Positions 25,212 through 33,719 of a stretch of DNA of 64,000 bases are shown here, in pieces (the first letter of the stretch is position 1; every line of letters starts with the position of its first letter). Position numbers and translations under genes: made by a program. The notes under the pieces were generated by a model. It saw only the letters and a list, made by a program, of their open reading frames with translations, did no database searches and had not been told where the DNA came from. Source of the DNA: Streptomyces xinghaiensis S187 (GTDB lineage Bacteria > Actinomycetota > Actinomycetes > Streptomycetales > Streptomycetaceae); assembly GCF_000220705.2 (NCBI RefSeq), contig NZ_CP023202.1:5672501-5736500 (forward strand). Direction: 5' to 3'.

Positions 25212-26399
25212 CTACTGGCCGGTCTCCACCGCCCGGTTGCCGCGCCGCCACAGGGGCATGCCGGCGGCCACCTGGAGCCGGGTGCCGTCGCGCATCTCCA
25301 GGAACTGGCCCAGCGGGTCGTCGGAGACGGCCGTCCACGGGAAGGCCGTGGCGTGCGGGCCGATGAGCCGGAACTGGTGCAGGGCGTCCTCCCAGCGGCC
25401 GCGGAGGATCAGCAGCAGGGCGAGGACGTTGCGGACCTCGGCGGGCCACGGGTCGCCGGGCGCGTACCGGGCGGACATGCCGATGGCGAGTTCGACGGCG
25501 GCGTCGATCCGGCCCGGGGAGGCAATGCCCGTCAGGTCCTCGAAGTCCCTTCCGGCGAGACGGGAGCGGGCGGTGCCCCCGGTCCCGGGCCCGGCCGCCG
25601 GGCCCGCGTGGCCGAGGAGGGCACGGGCCGGGAGGGCCTGCAGCAGGGAGCCGGGGAGCGCGGCCTCGGCGGCCCGCTCGGCGAAGTAGAAGCACGCGTC
25701 GTGACGGCGGGCGCCGAGGAGGACGTCGCCCTCCTCGGGTTCCGTCTCCTCCGCGCCGGCGGCGCCCGCCCGCCCCGTACCGTCCGCGCCGTGCGGCGGT
25801 CCGCCGTCCTCCGGGGCCGAGGAGCGGCAGCGGGCGGTCAGATAGCGCAGGGCCGCCACATGGCAGCCGCTGTGGTGCGGGGAGCGGGCGACGGCCTCGG
25901 ACCAGATGCCGGCGAACTCGGAGTGCGGGAGGCCGAGGCCGCGCGCCCGGTCCAGGGCGATCCGCCAGGGCACCGGGTCGTGCGGCGCGGCCACGGCGGC
26001 GGCGCGGACGAGCGGGGCCGCGGCGTGCAGCCACTCCTCGCGGTCCGCGCGCGGCCGGGCGCGGCGCACGGCGAGCGCGGCGCGGAGCAGGGCGAGGTCG
26101 GGGTCGCCGGGGGCGGCCTCGGCCTGCCAGCGGCCGAACCAGTCGGGACGGGACTGCGCGAAGCGCGCCAGGACGTCGGTGCAGCGGTCGCGGTACTCCC
26201 ACTCGGCGCCGTCCCGGGTGGCGGCGAGCAGGGCGGCGGCGGGGCGGTGGTCGCCCGCCCCGGCGGCGGTGAGCACGCCGGAGAGCCGTTCGTCGGGCGC
26301 GTCGAGCACCACCTCGTGGTCGGGAACGAGGCCGGCGGCGAGACGGGAGGTATGGCGGACCATGCGCGCAGTGGTCGCCAGCGCGCGGAAATAGACCAT
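25212..26399 (-). CDS. Uncharacterised Streptomyces protein, helical, TPR-like
   Basis: A 395-residue protein with no recognised catalytic motif. It is Ala/Arg-rich and predicted to be mostly helical, with repeated patterns such as LLRAALAVRRARPRADREEW, VAALRYLTARC and VLALLLILRGRWEDALHQFRLIG that look like degenerate TPR-type helix pairs. The C-terminal segment carries a short hydrophobic stretch. The ATG at 26399 was chosen over the upstream TTG (26492) because third-position GC drops sharply upstream of it. A TTGACT hexamer at 26490–26485 may instead belong to the promoter. Probably cotranscribed with the LON-domain gene. Function unknown. Confidence 0.62.
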   Translation of the reverse strand: MVYFRALATTARMVRHTSRLAAGLVPDHEVVLDAPDERLSGVLTAAGAGDHRPAAALLAATRDGAEWEYRDRCTDVLARFAQSRPDWFGRWQAEAAPGDPDLALLRAALAVRRARPRADREEWLHAAAPLVRAAAVAAPHDPVPWRIALDRARGLGLPHSEFAGIWSEAVARSPHHSGCHVAALRYLTARCRSSAPEDGGPPHGADGTGRAGAAGAEETEPEEGDVLLGARRHDACFYFAERAAEAALPGSLLQALPARALLGHAGPAAGPGTGGTARSRLAGRDFEDLTGIASPGRIDAAVELAIGMSARYAPGDPWPAEVRNVLALLLILRGRWEDALHQFRLIGPHATAFPWTAVSDDPLGQFLEMRDGTRLQVAAGMPLWRRGNRAVETGQ

Positions 26400-26570
26400 G
26401 GTTCCATTGAAAAGCGCAGGTCGTAGCCGTTCCAGCAGTTTCCGGTGACGCTTCGGTATCGGAATTTCGGTTGCCTGGGGGACAGTCAACAAGCGGTAAA
26501 AAAACGCGAGTTCGCCGCCGGGTGACGCGGCGGGCGCACCCGGGGGCGGGCCGCCGTTGCCGGCGGCCGG

Positions 26571-28172
26571 TCAGTTGCGCCGCAGGAGGCGTGAGGCCCC
26601 GGCCGCGACGGTGGTGGCGAGGACCCAGCCGAGCAGGATCATGACCACCGACGCCCACTGGTGGAAGCCCGTCATCCGCCAGGACGTGTCCTGGCCCAGG
26701 TTGATGACCGGCAGCAGCAGGTCGAGGGCGTAGATCCAGGGGTCCCAGTGCGGGGCGCCCTCGTCGCTGATGGCCGGCGGCTCGATCCGGGAGAACAGCA
26801 GCGCGCCGGCCGCCCACAGGAAGGCCATCCACACCGCCGCGCGGCCAGGCCGGTACCCGTACGCCACCGTCCAGTCCTGCAGGAAGCCCCACAGCTTCCC
26901 GGCCACCGGGAGGGTTTCGCGGCGCCGCCGCTGCTTGGCGAGCAGCACCTCGCGGGCGTGGGCGTCCTCACCGCTCGCCCGCAGCGCGTTCGACAACTGC
27001 TCGTACGGTTCGGGTGCGTACTCCGGGGTGGCGGCCGCGACCCACTCCAGCCGCATCGCCAGCGGGAACCGGCCGCGCGGGATCAGGCACTCGTAGCCGA
27101 ACCCGGCCATCGACAGGCCGCCCGGCCCGGGCCAGCTCGACGCCTGGTCCACCAGGTTGACCACCTTGGCGCCCGACAGCGTCACCCGGCCGCGGTGCGG
27201 GCGCTCGCACAGGAAGCGCAGCTCCGGCGTCTGGATGCGCCGCATGGACAGCTCCTGGTCGGCCTCCATGACGAAGCGGGCCTGTTCGAAGTCGACGGCG
27301 TCCCCGAAGCGCCCGTCGTCCAGCCGGACCCCGCCCACGCATTCGAAGCGCTGGACGCGCATACCGCTCCCCGGCGTGTTGACGACCCCGTACGGCGGTG
27401 TGGTGCCGGTGGCGAACGGCGAGCCGCTGAGCCCGGCGGCGGTCAGATAGAGCGTGCGTTCCACGGTGAGCTGGGGCGCGTTGAGCGCCCGCCGCCCGTG
27501 CGGATTGCGCAGCTTGCTGCCGCGCAGGCTGAGCGAGACCCCGATCTGCGCGCCGCGCAGGCTCAGTTCGCCGTGCGACTCGATCAGCTCGGCCTGGAGG
27601 TCCTGGCCGACGGAGATCCCGTCGGCGACGATCGAGCGGCCCCGGCGGTCGCGCTCCACGGTGAGCTGGTTGAGTAGCAGATCGGTGCCGATCTGGGCGT
27701 CGGTGAGGCGGATGCCGTGGGGCACGGTGCAGCGCGGCAGGTGCAGATCGCCCTCCGTCTGCAGCCGCGCGCCCTCCAGCCGCGGTATCCGGCAGCCCAC
27801 CAGCCGCAGCGTGGTGAAACGGGCCTCCGGCAGCAGGATCTCCCGCTCGAAACGGCAGCCGTGCATCTCCACGTACGGATCGACGGTGCCGCCGGCCAGG
27901 TCCAGGGTGCCCGTGACGTAGGCACCGTTCAGCTTGAGCGCGGTGACCCGGCCCGGCTGCGGCGCCGGACCGTCGAGGAGTAACAGCGCCAGGACGCGGG
28001 CGCGCACCGTGCGGTCGGGGCCCCAGCGGTGCTGCCCGTCCGGATCGTCGTGGAGCGGGTTGCGGCTGCGCAGATCGTGCGTGCTGCCGTTGCGGAACGC
28101 CTGCCACATCCCCCATTCCGCGGGGGTCAGTTCAAGAGATGCCGGCGGCTCGCCGTCCCCTGGCACGGTCAC
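26571..28172 (-). CDS. Membrane protein with β-helix-like repeats ('membrane-associated oxidoreductase' type)
   Basis: A 533-residue protein. Residues about 70–330 consist of repeated short strands of the form L.L.G..I...L.L (for example VTALKLNGAYVTGTLDLAG, GELSLRGAQIGVSLSLRGS), suggesting a right-handed β-helix related to pentapeptide-repeat folds. Residues about 395–430 are charged and helical. Three hydrophobic segments follow (about 435–455, 475–490, 505–530). Homologues are often labelled membrane-associated oxidoreductases, but I see no nucleotide-, flavin- or metal-binding motif supporting that. GTG at 28172 has GGAGGAGG upstream and is preferred to the ATG further out. It is divergent from hisD. 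Function unknown. Confidence 0.72.
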   Translation of the reverse strand: MTVPGDGEPPASLELTPAEWGMWQAFRNGSTHDLRSRNPLHDDPDGQHRWGPDRTVRARVLALLLLDGPAPQPGRVTALKLNGAYVTGTLDLAGGTVDPYVEMHGCRFEREILLPEARFTTLRLVGCRIPRLEGARLQTEGDLHLPRCTVPHGIRLTDAQIGTDLLLNQLTVERDRRGRSIVADGISVGQDLQAELIESHGELSLRGAQIGVSLSLRGSKLRNPHGRRALNAPQLTVERTLYLTAAGLSGSPFATGTTPPYGVVNTPGSGMRVQRFECVGGVRLDDGRFGDAVDFEQARFVMEADQELSMRRIQTPELRFLCERPHRGRVTLSGAKVVNLVDQASSWPGPGGLSMAGFGYECLIPRGRFPLAMRLEWVAAATPEYAPEPYEQLSNALRASGEDAHAREVLLAKQRRRRETLPVAGKLWGFLQDWTVAYGYRPGRAAVWMAFLWAAGALLFSRIEPPAISDEGAPHWDPWIYALDLLLPVINLGQDTSWRMTGFHQWASVVMILLGWVLATTVAAGASRLLRRN

Positions 28173-28276
28173 TCGCGCGTCCTCCTCCGTCGTGCACGGC
28201 CGTCCCGGCCCGTACAGGTGTCCCATGCCCGCTGGGTAACCGTATGAAAGCCGATGGTCACGAGTGACCGCGGGGT

Positions 28277-28299
28277 CCCGTATCAGCGATTGATACGGG
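28277..28299. promoter_or_regulatory. Perfect palindrome upstream of hisD
   Basis: CCCGTATCA (28277–28285) and TGATACGGG (28291–28299) are exact inverted repeats with a 5-nt spacer, 39 bp before the hisD start and in the divergent gap. The right arm overlaps TTGATA (28290–28295), similar to a -35 hexamer. A repressor operator for the his operon is a reasonable inference; an RNA hairpin is the alternative. Confidence 0.55.
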
Positions 28300-28337
28300 T
28301 GCCCGGTCCGCGTGCCGGGTCTGAGACACTTGACCGC

Positions 28338-29684
28338 GTGATCTCCCGAATCGATCTGCGCGGCGACGCCCTCCCCGAGGGGGCCGCCCTGCGCGACCTG
28401 CTGCCACGAGCCGAGTTCGACGTCGAGGCCGCCCTGGAGAAGGTGCGGCCCCTCTGCGACGACGTGCGCCATCGGGGCTCGGCGGCGGTGCTCGACCTCA
28501 ACCGGCGGTTCGACGGTGTCACGCTTGACCGGACCCGCGTCCCCGCCGAGGCGCTCGCCCGGGCCCTGGAGGAGCTGGACCCGGCCGTCCGCGCCGCGCT
28601 GGAGGAGTCGATCCGCCGCGCCCGGCTGGTCCACCGCGACCAGCGCCGCACCGACCACACCACGCAGGTCGTGCCGGGCGGCAGCGTCACCGAGCGCTGG
28701 GTGCCCGTGGAGCGCGTCGGCCTGTACGTCCCGGGCGGCCTCGCCGTCTACCCGTCATCCGTAGTGATGAATGTGGTGCCCGCGCAGGAGGCCGGCGTCG
28801 AGGGCATCGCCGTCAGCTCCCCGCCGCAGGCGGCCTTCGGCGGTCTGCCGCACCCGACGATCCTCGCCGCCTGCGCCCTGCTGGGCGTGACGGAGGTGCA
28901 CGCCGCGGGCGGCGCCCAGGCCATCGCCATGTTCGCCTACGGCACCGACGAGTGCCTGCCGGTGAACCTCGTCACCGGCCCCGGCAACATCTACGTCGCC
29001 GCGGCCAAGCGGCTGCTGAAGGGCCGGATCGGCATCGACGCCGAGGCCGGGCCGACCGAGATCGCCGTCCTCGCCGACGCCGGTGCCGACCCGGTGCACG
29101 TCGCCGCCGACCTGATCAGCCAGGCCGAGCACGACACCCTCGCCGCCTCCGTCCTCGTCACCGACTCCCCGGAGCTGGCCGCGGCCGTGGAGGCCGAGCT
29201 GAAGACGCAGGTCGCCGCGACGAAGCACGTCGAGCGGGTCACCGCGGCCCTGGCCGGCCGGCAGTCCGCCATCGTGCTCGTCGACGGCATGGACGAGGGC
29301 CTGCGCGTGGTCGACGCCTACGCCGCCGAGCACCTGGAGATCCAGACGGCCGACGCGGCGGCCCTCGCCGCCCGGGTCCGCAACGCCGGCGCGATCTTCG
29401 TCGGCCCGTACGCCCCGGTCTCGCTCGGCGACTACAGCGCCGGCTCCAACCACGTCCTGCCCACCGGCGGCTGCGCCTGCCACTCCTCGGGGCTGTCGGT
29501 GCAGTCCTTCCTGCGCGGCATCCACGTCGTGGACTACAGCCGCGAGGCGCTCGCGGACGTCGCCCACCACGTGGTCACCCTCGCCGAGGCCGAGGACCTG
29601 CCGGCGCACGGGGCCGCGATCACGGCCCGTTTCCCCGGAGCGCGGGCGGACGGACGGGCGGACGGAGGGTCCGGGAGCACGTGA
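28338..29684 (+). CDS. hisD: Histidinol dehydrogenase
   Basis: A 448-residue zinc- and NAD-dependent enzyme performing the last two oxidations, histidinol to histidine. Family motifs are present: ERVGLYVPGG, GPGNIYVAAAKR, GPTEIAVLAD, DLISQAEHD and EHLEIQT, and HVLPTGGCACHSSGLS near the C-terminus. The terminal 20 residues are a variable Gly/Arg tail. It is the first gene of the his operon, started at GTG 28338, and overlaps hisC by 4 nt (GTGA), which indicates translational coupling. Confidence 0.97.
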   Translation: MISRIDLRGDALPEGAALRDLLPRAEFDVEAALEKVRPLCDDVRHRGSAAVLDLNRRFDGVTLDRTRVPAEALARALEELDPAVRAALEESIRRARLVHRDQRRTDHTTQVVPGGSVTERWVPVERVGLYVPGGLAVYPSSVVMNVVPAQEAGVEGIAVSSPPQAAFGGLPHPTILAACALLGVTEVHAAGGAQAIAMFAYGTDECLPVNLVTGPGNIYVAAAKRLLKGRIGIDAEAGPTEIAVLADAGADPVHVAADLISQAEHDTLAASVLVTDSPELAAAVEAELKTQVAATKHVERVTAALAGRQSAIVLVDGMDEGLRVVDAYAAEHLEIQTADAAALAARVRNAGAIFVGPYAPVSLGDYSAGSNHVLPTGGCACHSSGLSVQSFLRGIHVVDYSREALADVAHHVVTLAEAEDLPAHGAAITARFPGARADGRADGGSGST

Positions 29685-30862
29685 GCGCGAACACCCCGGC
29701 ACCCTGGGACGCCCTGCCCATCCGGGAGGAACTGCGCGGCCAGTCCGCCTACGGCGCCCCGCAGCTCGACGTCCCCGTCCGGCTGAACACCAACGAGAAC
29801 CCGTACCCGCTGCCCGAGCCGATCGTGCGGCGGATCGCCGAGCGCGTCACCGAGGCGGCCCGCACTCTCAACCGCTACCCGGACCGGGACGCCGTCGAGC
29901 TCCGCACCGAGCTGGCGAAGTACCTCACCCGCACCTGCGGGCACGAGGTCACCACCGGCCAGGTGTGGGCGGCCAACGGCTCCAACGAGGTCCTGCAGCA
30001 GCTGCTGCAGGCCTTCGGCGGCCCGGGGCGCACCGCAATCGGCTTCGAACCCTCCTACTCGATGCACGCCCTCATCGCGCGCGGCACCGGCACCGGCTGG
30101 ATCTCCGGCCCCCGCCACGCCGACTTCCGCATCGACGTGGAGAAGGCCCGCGCGGCCATCGTCGAGCACCGCCCCGACGTCGTCTTCATCACCTCCCCCA
30201 ACAACCCCACCGGCACCGCCGTCGAGGCGGAGACCGTCCTCGCCCTGTACGAGGCGGCGCAGGAGGCCGGGCCCTCGCTGGTCGTCGTCGACGAGGCGTA
30301 CGGCGAGTTCAGCCACCGGCCCTCGCTGCTGCCGCTCATCGAGGGCCGGCCGCTGCTGGTGATCAGCCGCACCATGTCCAAGGCCTTCGGCGCGGCCGGG
30401 CTCCGGCTCGGCTATCTCGCCGCCGACCCGGCCGTCGTCGGCGCCGTCCAGCTCGTGCGGCTGCCCTACCACCTCTCGGCCGTCACCCAGGCCACCGCGC
30501 TCGCGGCGCTGGAACACACCGACACCCTGCTCGGTTACGTGGAGCAGCTGAAGTCGGAACGGGACCGCCTGGTCACGGAGTTGCGCGCGCTCGGCTGCGA
30601 GGTGACCGACTCCGACGCCAACTTCGTCCAGTTCGGCCGCTTCGAGGACGCCCACAAGACCTGGCGGGCGCTGCTGGAGCAGGGCGTCCTGGTCCGCGAC
30701 AACGGCGTGCCCGGGTGGCTGCGCGTCACCGCCGGCACCCCGGCCGAGAACGACGCCTTCCTCGACGCGGTACGCGCCGTCCTGGACCGCCCGGGGAACG
30801 CACCGGACCCCCGGCCGGACCCCCTGAGCACCGGGAACCCCACCAAGGAGACGAACCGATGA
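29681..30862 (+). CDS. hisC: Histidinol-phosphate aminotransferase
   Basis: A 393-residue PLP-dependent class II aminotransferase converting imidazole-acetol phosphate and glutamate to histidinol phosphate. Motifs: RLNTNENPYPLP, NGSNEVLQQLL, SPNNPTGTAV, VVDEAYGEF and SRTMSKAFGAAGLRLGY with the PLP-binding lysine in SKAFG. The GTG start overlaps the hisD stop by 4 nt, and its own stop overlaps hisB by 4 nt (ATGA). Confidence 0.96.
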   Translation: MSANTPAPWDALPIREELRGQSAYGAPQLDVPVRLNTNENPYPLPEPIVRRIAERVTEAARTLNRYPDRDAVELRTELAKYLTRTCGHEVTTGQVWAANGSNEVLQQLLQAFGGPGRTAIGFEPSYSMHALIARGTGTGWISGPRHADFRIDVEKARAAIVEHRPDVVFITSPNNPTGTAVEAETVLALYEAAQEAGPSLVVVDEAYGEFSHRPSLLPLIEGRPLLVISRTMSKAFGAAGLRLGYLAADPAVVGAVQLVRLPYHLSAVTQATALAALEHTDTLLGYVEQLKSERDRLVTELRALGCEVTDSDANFVQFGRFEDAHKTWRALLEQGVLVRDNGVPGWLRVTAGTPAENDAFLDAVRAVLDRPGNAPDPRPDPLSTGNPTKETNR

Positions 30863-31452
30863 CCCGCGTGGGCCGCGTGGAGCGCACCACCAAGGAGACC
30901 AGCGTCCTCGTCGAGATCGACCTGGACGGCACCGGCAAGGCCGATGTCTCGACCGGTGTCGGCTTCTACGACCACATGCTCGACCAGCTCGGCCGGCACG
31001 GCCTCTTCGACCTCACGGTGAAGACCGAGGGCGATCTGCACATCGACAGCCACCACACCATCGAGGACACCGCGCTGGCGCTCGGCGCCGCCTTCAAGAA
31101 GGCCCTCGGCGACAAGGTCGGCATCTACCGCTTCGGCAACTGCACCGTCCCCCTGGACGAGTCGCTCGCCCAGGTCACCGTCGACCTCTCCGGCCGCCCC
31201 TACCTCGTGCACACCGAGCCCGAGAAGATGGCGCCGATGATCGGCGAGTACGACACCACGATGACCCGGCACATCCTGGAGTCCTTCGTGGCCCAGGCGC
31301 AGATCGCCCTGCACGTCCACGTGCCCTACGGGCGCAACGCGCACCACATCGTGGAGTGCCAGTTCAAGGCCCTCGCCCGCGCGCTGCGCTACGCCAGCGA
31401 GCGCGACCCGCGCGCCGCCGGCATCCTGCCGTCCACCAAGGGCGCGCTGTGA
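30859..31452 (+). CDS. hisB: Imidazoleglycerol-phosphate dehydratase
   Basis: A 197-residue monofunctional IGPD; there is no histidinol-phosphatase domain as in E. coli HisB. The two Mn-binding signatures are clear: HIDSHHTIEDTALALG, and HIVECQFKALARALR near the C-terminus, with VGFYDHMLDQLGRHG close to the N-terminus. Its start overlaps the hisC stop and its stop overlaps the following 55-codon gene by 4 nt. Confidence 0.97.
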   Translation: MTRVGRVERTTKETSVLVEIDLDGTGKADVSTGVGFYDHMLDQLGRHGLFDLTVKTEGDLHIDSHHTIEDTALALGAAFKKALGDKVGIYRFGNCTVPLDESLAQVTVDLSGRPYLVHTEPEKMAPMIGEYDTTMTRHILESFVAQAQIALHVHVPYGRNAHHIVECQFKALARALRYASERDPRAAGILPSTKGAL

Positions 31453-31616
31453 CGGGGCTGTCCACCGTCCTGATCGTCGTGGGGCTCTTCCTGCTCGGCG
31501 GGGTGATCTCCTTCGCCAAGCAGGGGCTGCCCAGGGGCGTCATCGTGCTGCTGGCGATCAGTTCGGCGATGTGCCTGACGGCGGGCATCATGCGGCTGGA
31601 GGGAGTATGGGAATGA
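31449..31616 (+). CDS. 55-aa membrane protein embedded in the his operon
   Basis: A small hydrophobic protein starting MTGLSTVLIVVGLFLLGG with two predicted transmembrane helices (about 3–20 and 29–46) and a short GVWE tail. It overlaps hisB by 4 nt (GTGA) and hisH by 4 nt (ATGA), so it is translationally coupled on both sides. Equivalent small proteins occur at this place in other Streptomyces his operons as far as I recall; function is unknown. The coupling may simply keep ribosomes moving into hisH. Confidence 0.82.
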   Translation: MTGLSTVLIVVGLFLLGGVISFAKQGLPRGVIVLLAISSAMCLTAGIMRLEGVWE

Positions 31617-32257
31617 CCGGCACCGGCAAGAAGGTCGTCGTCTTCGACTACGGCTTCGGCAACGTCCGCTCCGCCGAGCGCGCCCTCGCCCGGGCCGGCG
31701 CCGACGTCGAGATCACCCGCGACTACGACCGCGCCATGAACGCCGACGGGCTGCTCGTCCCCGGCGTCGGCGCCTTCGCCGCCTGCATGCAGGGGCTCCG
31801 GGAGGCACGTGGCGACTGGGTCGTCGGCCGGCGGCTGGCCGGCGGGCGCCCCGTCCTGGGCATCTGCGTCGGGATGCAGATCCTCTTCGCCCGCGGCATC
31901 GAGCACGGCGTCGAGGCCGAAGGGCTGGACGAGTGGCCGGGCACCGTCGGCCCGCTGCGCGCCCCCGTCGTCCCGCACATGGGCTGGAACACCGTGAAGG
32001 CGGCCGAGGGCTCGCAGGCCTTCGCCGGGCTGGACGAGGACACCCGCTTCTACTTCGTCCACTCCTACGCGGTCGGCCAGTGGGACTTCGAGGCCGGCAA
32101 CGCCTCCATCCGCCCGCCGAAGGTCAGCTGGACCACGCACGGAGAGCCGTTCGTGGCCGCCGTGGAGAACGGCCCGCTGTGGGCCACCCAGTTCCACCCG
32201 GAGAAGTCCGGCGACGCCGGCGCCCAACTGCTGCGCAACTGGGTCGACACCCTCTGA
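31613..32257 (+). CDS. hisH: Imidazole glycerol phosphate synthase, glutamine amidotransferase subunit
   Basis: A 214-residue class I glutaminase that supplies ammonia to HisF. Catalytic triad motifs are intact: GICVGMQILF with nucleophile Cys85, and FHPEKSG with the His/Glu pair; VPGVGAFAACM shapes the oxyanion region. The ATG at 31613 is chosen rather than 31607 because GGAGGGAGT ends 6–7 nt upstream of it and it overlaps the previous stop as ATGA. It works with HisF (33720). Confidence 0.95.
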   Translation: MTGTGKKVVVFDYGFGNVRSAERALARAGADVEITRDYDRAMNADGLLVPGVGAFAACMQGLREARGDWVVGRRLAGGRPVLGICVGMQILFARGIEHGVEAEGLDEWPGTVGPLRAPVVPHMGWNTVKAAEGSQAFAGLDEDTRFYFVHSYAVGQWDFEAGNASIRPPKVSWTTHGEPFVAAVENGPLWATQFHPEKSGDAGAQLLRNWVDTL

Positions 32258-32274
32258 CACCCCCTGGCGGCACC

Positions 32275-32301
32275 GCGCGGCGGCGGCCCCGGCCGCCGCG
32301 C
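32275..32301 (+). terminator. Hairpin in the hisH–priA gap
   Basis: GCGCGGCGGC (32275–32284) pairs exactly with 32292–32301 over a 7-nt loop, 17 bp after the hisH stop. It could be a partial terminator or an mRNA-stabilising stem separating hisD–hisH from priA–hisF; the 121-bp gap is the only long gap in the operon up to that point. Confidence 0.4.
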
Positions 32302-32378
32302 ACCGCCCGCCGCGCGCGACCGGCCCCCCACCGCACACCCGTCCACCGCCCGCCCCGACACCGAAGGCACGCCACGCC

Positions 32379-33107
32379 ATGACCACGCACCGCCTCGAAC
32401 TCCTCCCGGCCGTCGACGTCCGCGACGGCCAGGCCGTCCGCCTCGTCCACGGCGAGTCCGGCTCCGAGACGTCCTACGGCGACCCGCTCTCCGCCGCCCT
32501 CGCCTGGCAGAAGGCGGGCGCGGAGTGGCTGCACCTGGTGGACCTCGACGCGGCCTTCGGCACCGGCGACAACCGCGCGAAGATCGCCGAGGTCGCCCGC
32601 TCCATGGACATCAAGGTCGAGCTGTCCGGCGGCATCCGCGACGACGCCACCCTGGCCGCCGCCCTCGCCACCGGCTGCACCCGCGTCAACCTCGGCACCG
32701 CCGCCCTGGAGACCCCCGAGTGGGTCGCCCGGGTCATCGCCGAGCACGGCGACCGGATCGCCGTCGGCCTCGACGTCCGCGGCACCACCCTCCGCGGCCG
32801 CGGCTGGACCCGTGACGGCGGCGACCTCTACGAGACCCTGGCCCGGCTCGACTCCGAGGGCTGCGCCCGCTACGTCGTCACCGACATCGCCAAGGACGGC
32901 ACCCTCCAGGGCCCCAACCTGGAGCTGCTGCGGAACGTCTGCGCCGCCACCGACAAGCCCGTCGTGGCCTCCGGGGGCGTCTCCTCCCTGGACGACCTGC
33001 GGGCGATCGCGGCCCTGGTGCCGGAGGGTGTCGAGGGCGCCATCGTGGGCAAGGCCCTCTACGCCAAGGCGTTCACCCTGGAGGAAGCGCTCGCCGCGGT
33101 GTCCTGA
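32379..33107 (+). CDS. priA: PriA: bifunctional HisA/TrpF phosphoribosyl isomerase
   Basis: A 242-residue (βα)8 barrel. HisA-type motifs are present: LLPAVDVRDGQAVRLVHG with the general base Asp13, ELSGGIRDD, GTAALETPEW, and VVTDIAKDGTLQGPN. In Streptomyces and Mycobacterium the hisA gene product PriA isomerises both ProFAR (histidine pathway) and phosphoribosylanthranilate (tryptophan pathway). No stand-alone trpF is in this window, although trpE, trpC, trpB and trpA are, which agrees with dual use. The dual activity is inferred from family knowledge and lineage. Confidence 0.92.
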   Translation: MTTHRLELLPAVDVRDGQAVRLVHGESGSETSYGDPLSAALAWQKAGAEWLHLVDLDAAFGTGDNRAKIAEVARSMDIKVELSGGIRDDATLAAALATGCTRVNLGTAALETPEWVARVIAEHGDRIAVGLDVRGTTLRGRGWTRDGGDLYETLARLDSEGCARYVVTDIAKDGTLQGPNLELLRNVCAATDKPVVASGGVSSLDDLRAIAALVPEGVEGAIVGKALYAKAFTLEEALAAVS

Positions 33108-33213
33108 GCGGTGACCGGCCGCGGTCCCGCACCGCCGCGGCCGGATCCGTCCCCGTCCGCCGTCCCGTCCCGCCCGCCATGCCGTCCCCGCAGCTTTCGA
33201 GGAGCAGGAAACG

Positions 33214-33675
33214 ATGCCGATGCCCGGAACCGGACCGTCCGACGCCGTCCCGTCCATACAGCGCGTGCAGACCGACAGCCCCTGGGAGGAATCGATCGGT
33301 TTCGCGCGGGCCGTCGCGGCGGGGGACCGGGTGCTGGTCTCCGGCACCATGCCGCTCGTCGGGGGCGACCTGATGGGCGAGGGCGACCCCTACGAGCAGG
33401 CGCGGACGGCCTTCCGCAACGCGCTGGACGCGCTCGCGCGGTTCGGCCTCGGCGCCGGGGCCGTGATCCGCACCCGCATGTACCTGACCCACGCCCGCGA
33501 CGTGGAGGCCGTCGGCCGCGCCCACCAGGAGATCTTCGGCACCGTGCGCCCGGCCGCGACCCTCGTCGTGGTCTCCGGCTTCGTCGACTCCCGGGTGCTG
33601 GTCGAGGTGGAGCTGGAGGCGTTCCGCGGCGACGACCGCTCCGCGCCCGCCGCTCCCGCGCAGACCTCCGCGTAG
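33214..33675 (+). CDS. RidA/YjgF-family protein in the his operon
   Basis: A 153-residue protein with the RidA fold features: ARAVAAGDRVLVSGTMP, EQARTAFRNALDALARFG, VIRTRMYLTHARD, and the conserved arginine in TVRPAATLVVVSGFV. RidA proteins hydrolyse reactive enamines/imines formed by PLP enzymes; this one lies between priA and hisF, suggesting it helps histidine or linked metabolism, but that is contextual inference. The ATG follows GAGGAGCAGGAAACG, a good ribosome-binding site. Confidence 0.85.
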   Translation: MPMPGTGPSDAVPSIQRVQTDSPWEESIGFARAVAAGDRVLVSGTMPLVGGDLMGEGDPYEQARTAFRNALDALARFGLGAGAVIRTRMYLTHARDVEAVGRAHQEIFGTVRPAATLVVVSGFVDSRVLVEVELEAFRGDDRSAPAAPAQTSA

Positions 33676-33719
33676 ATCCCCGCACACAGAGACCGAGAAC
33701 GAAGAGGAGACCGAGCGAC

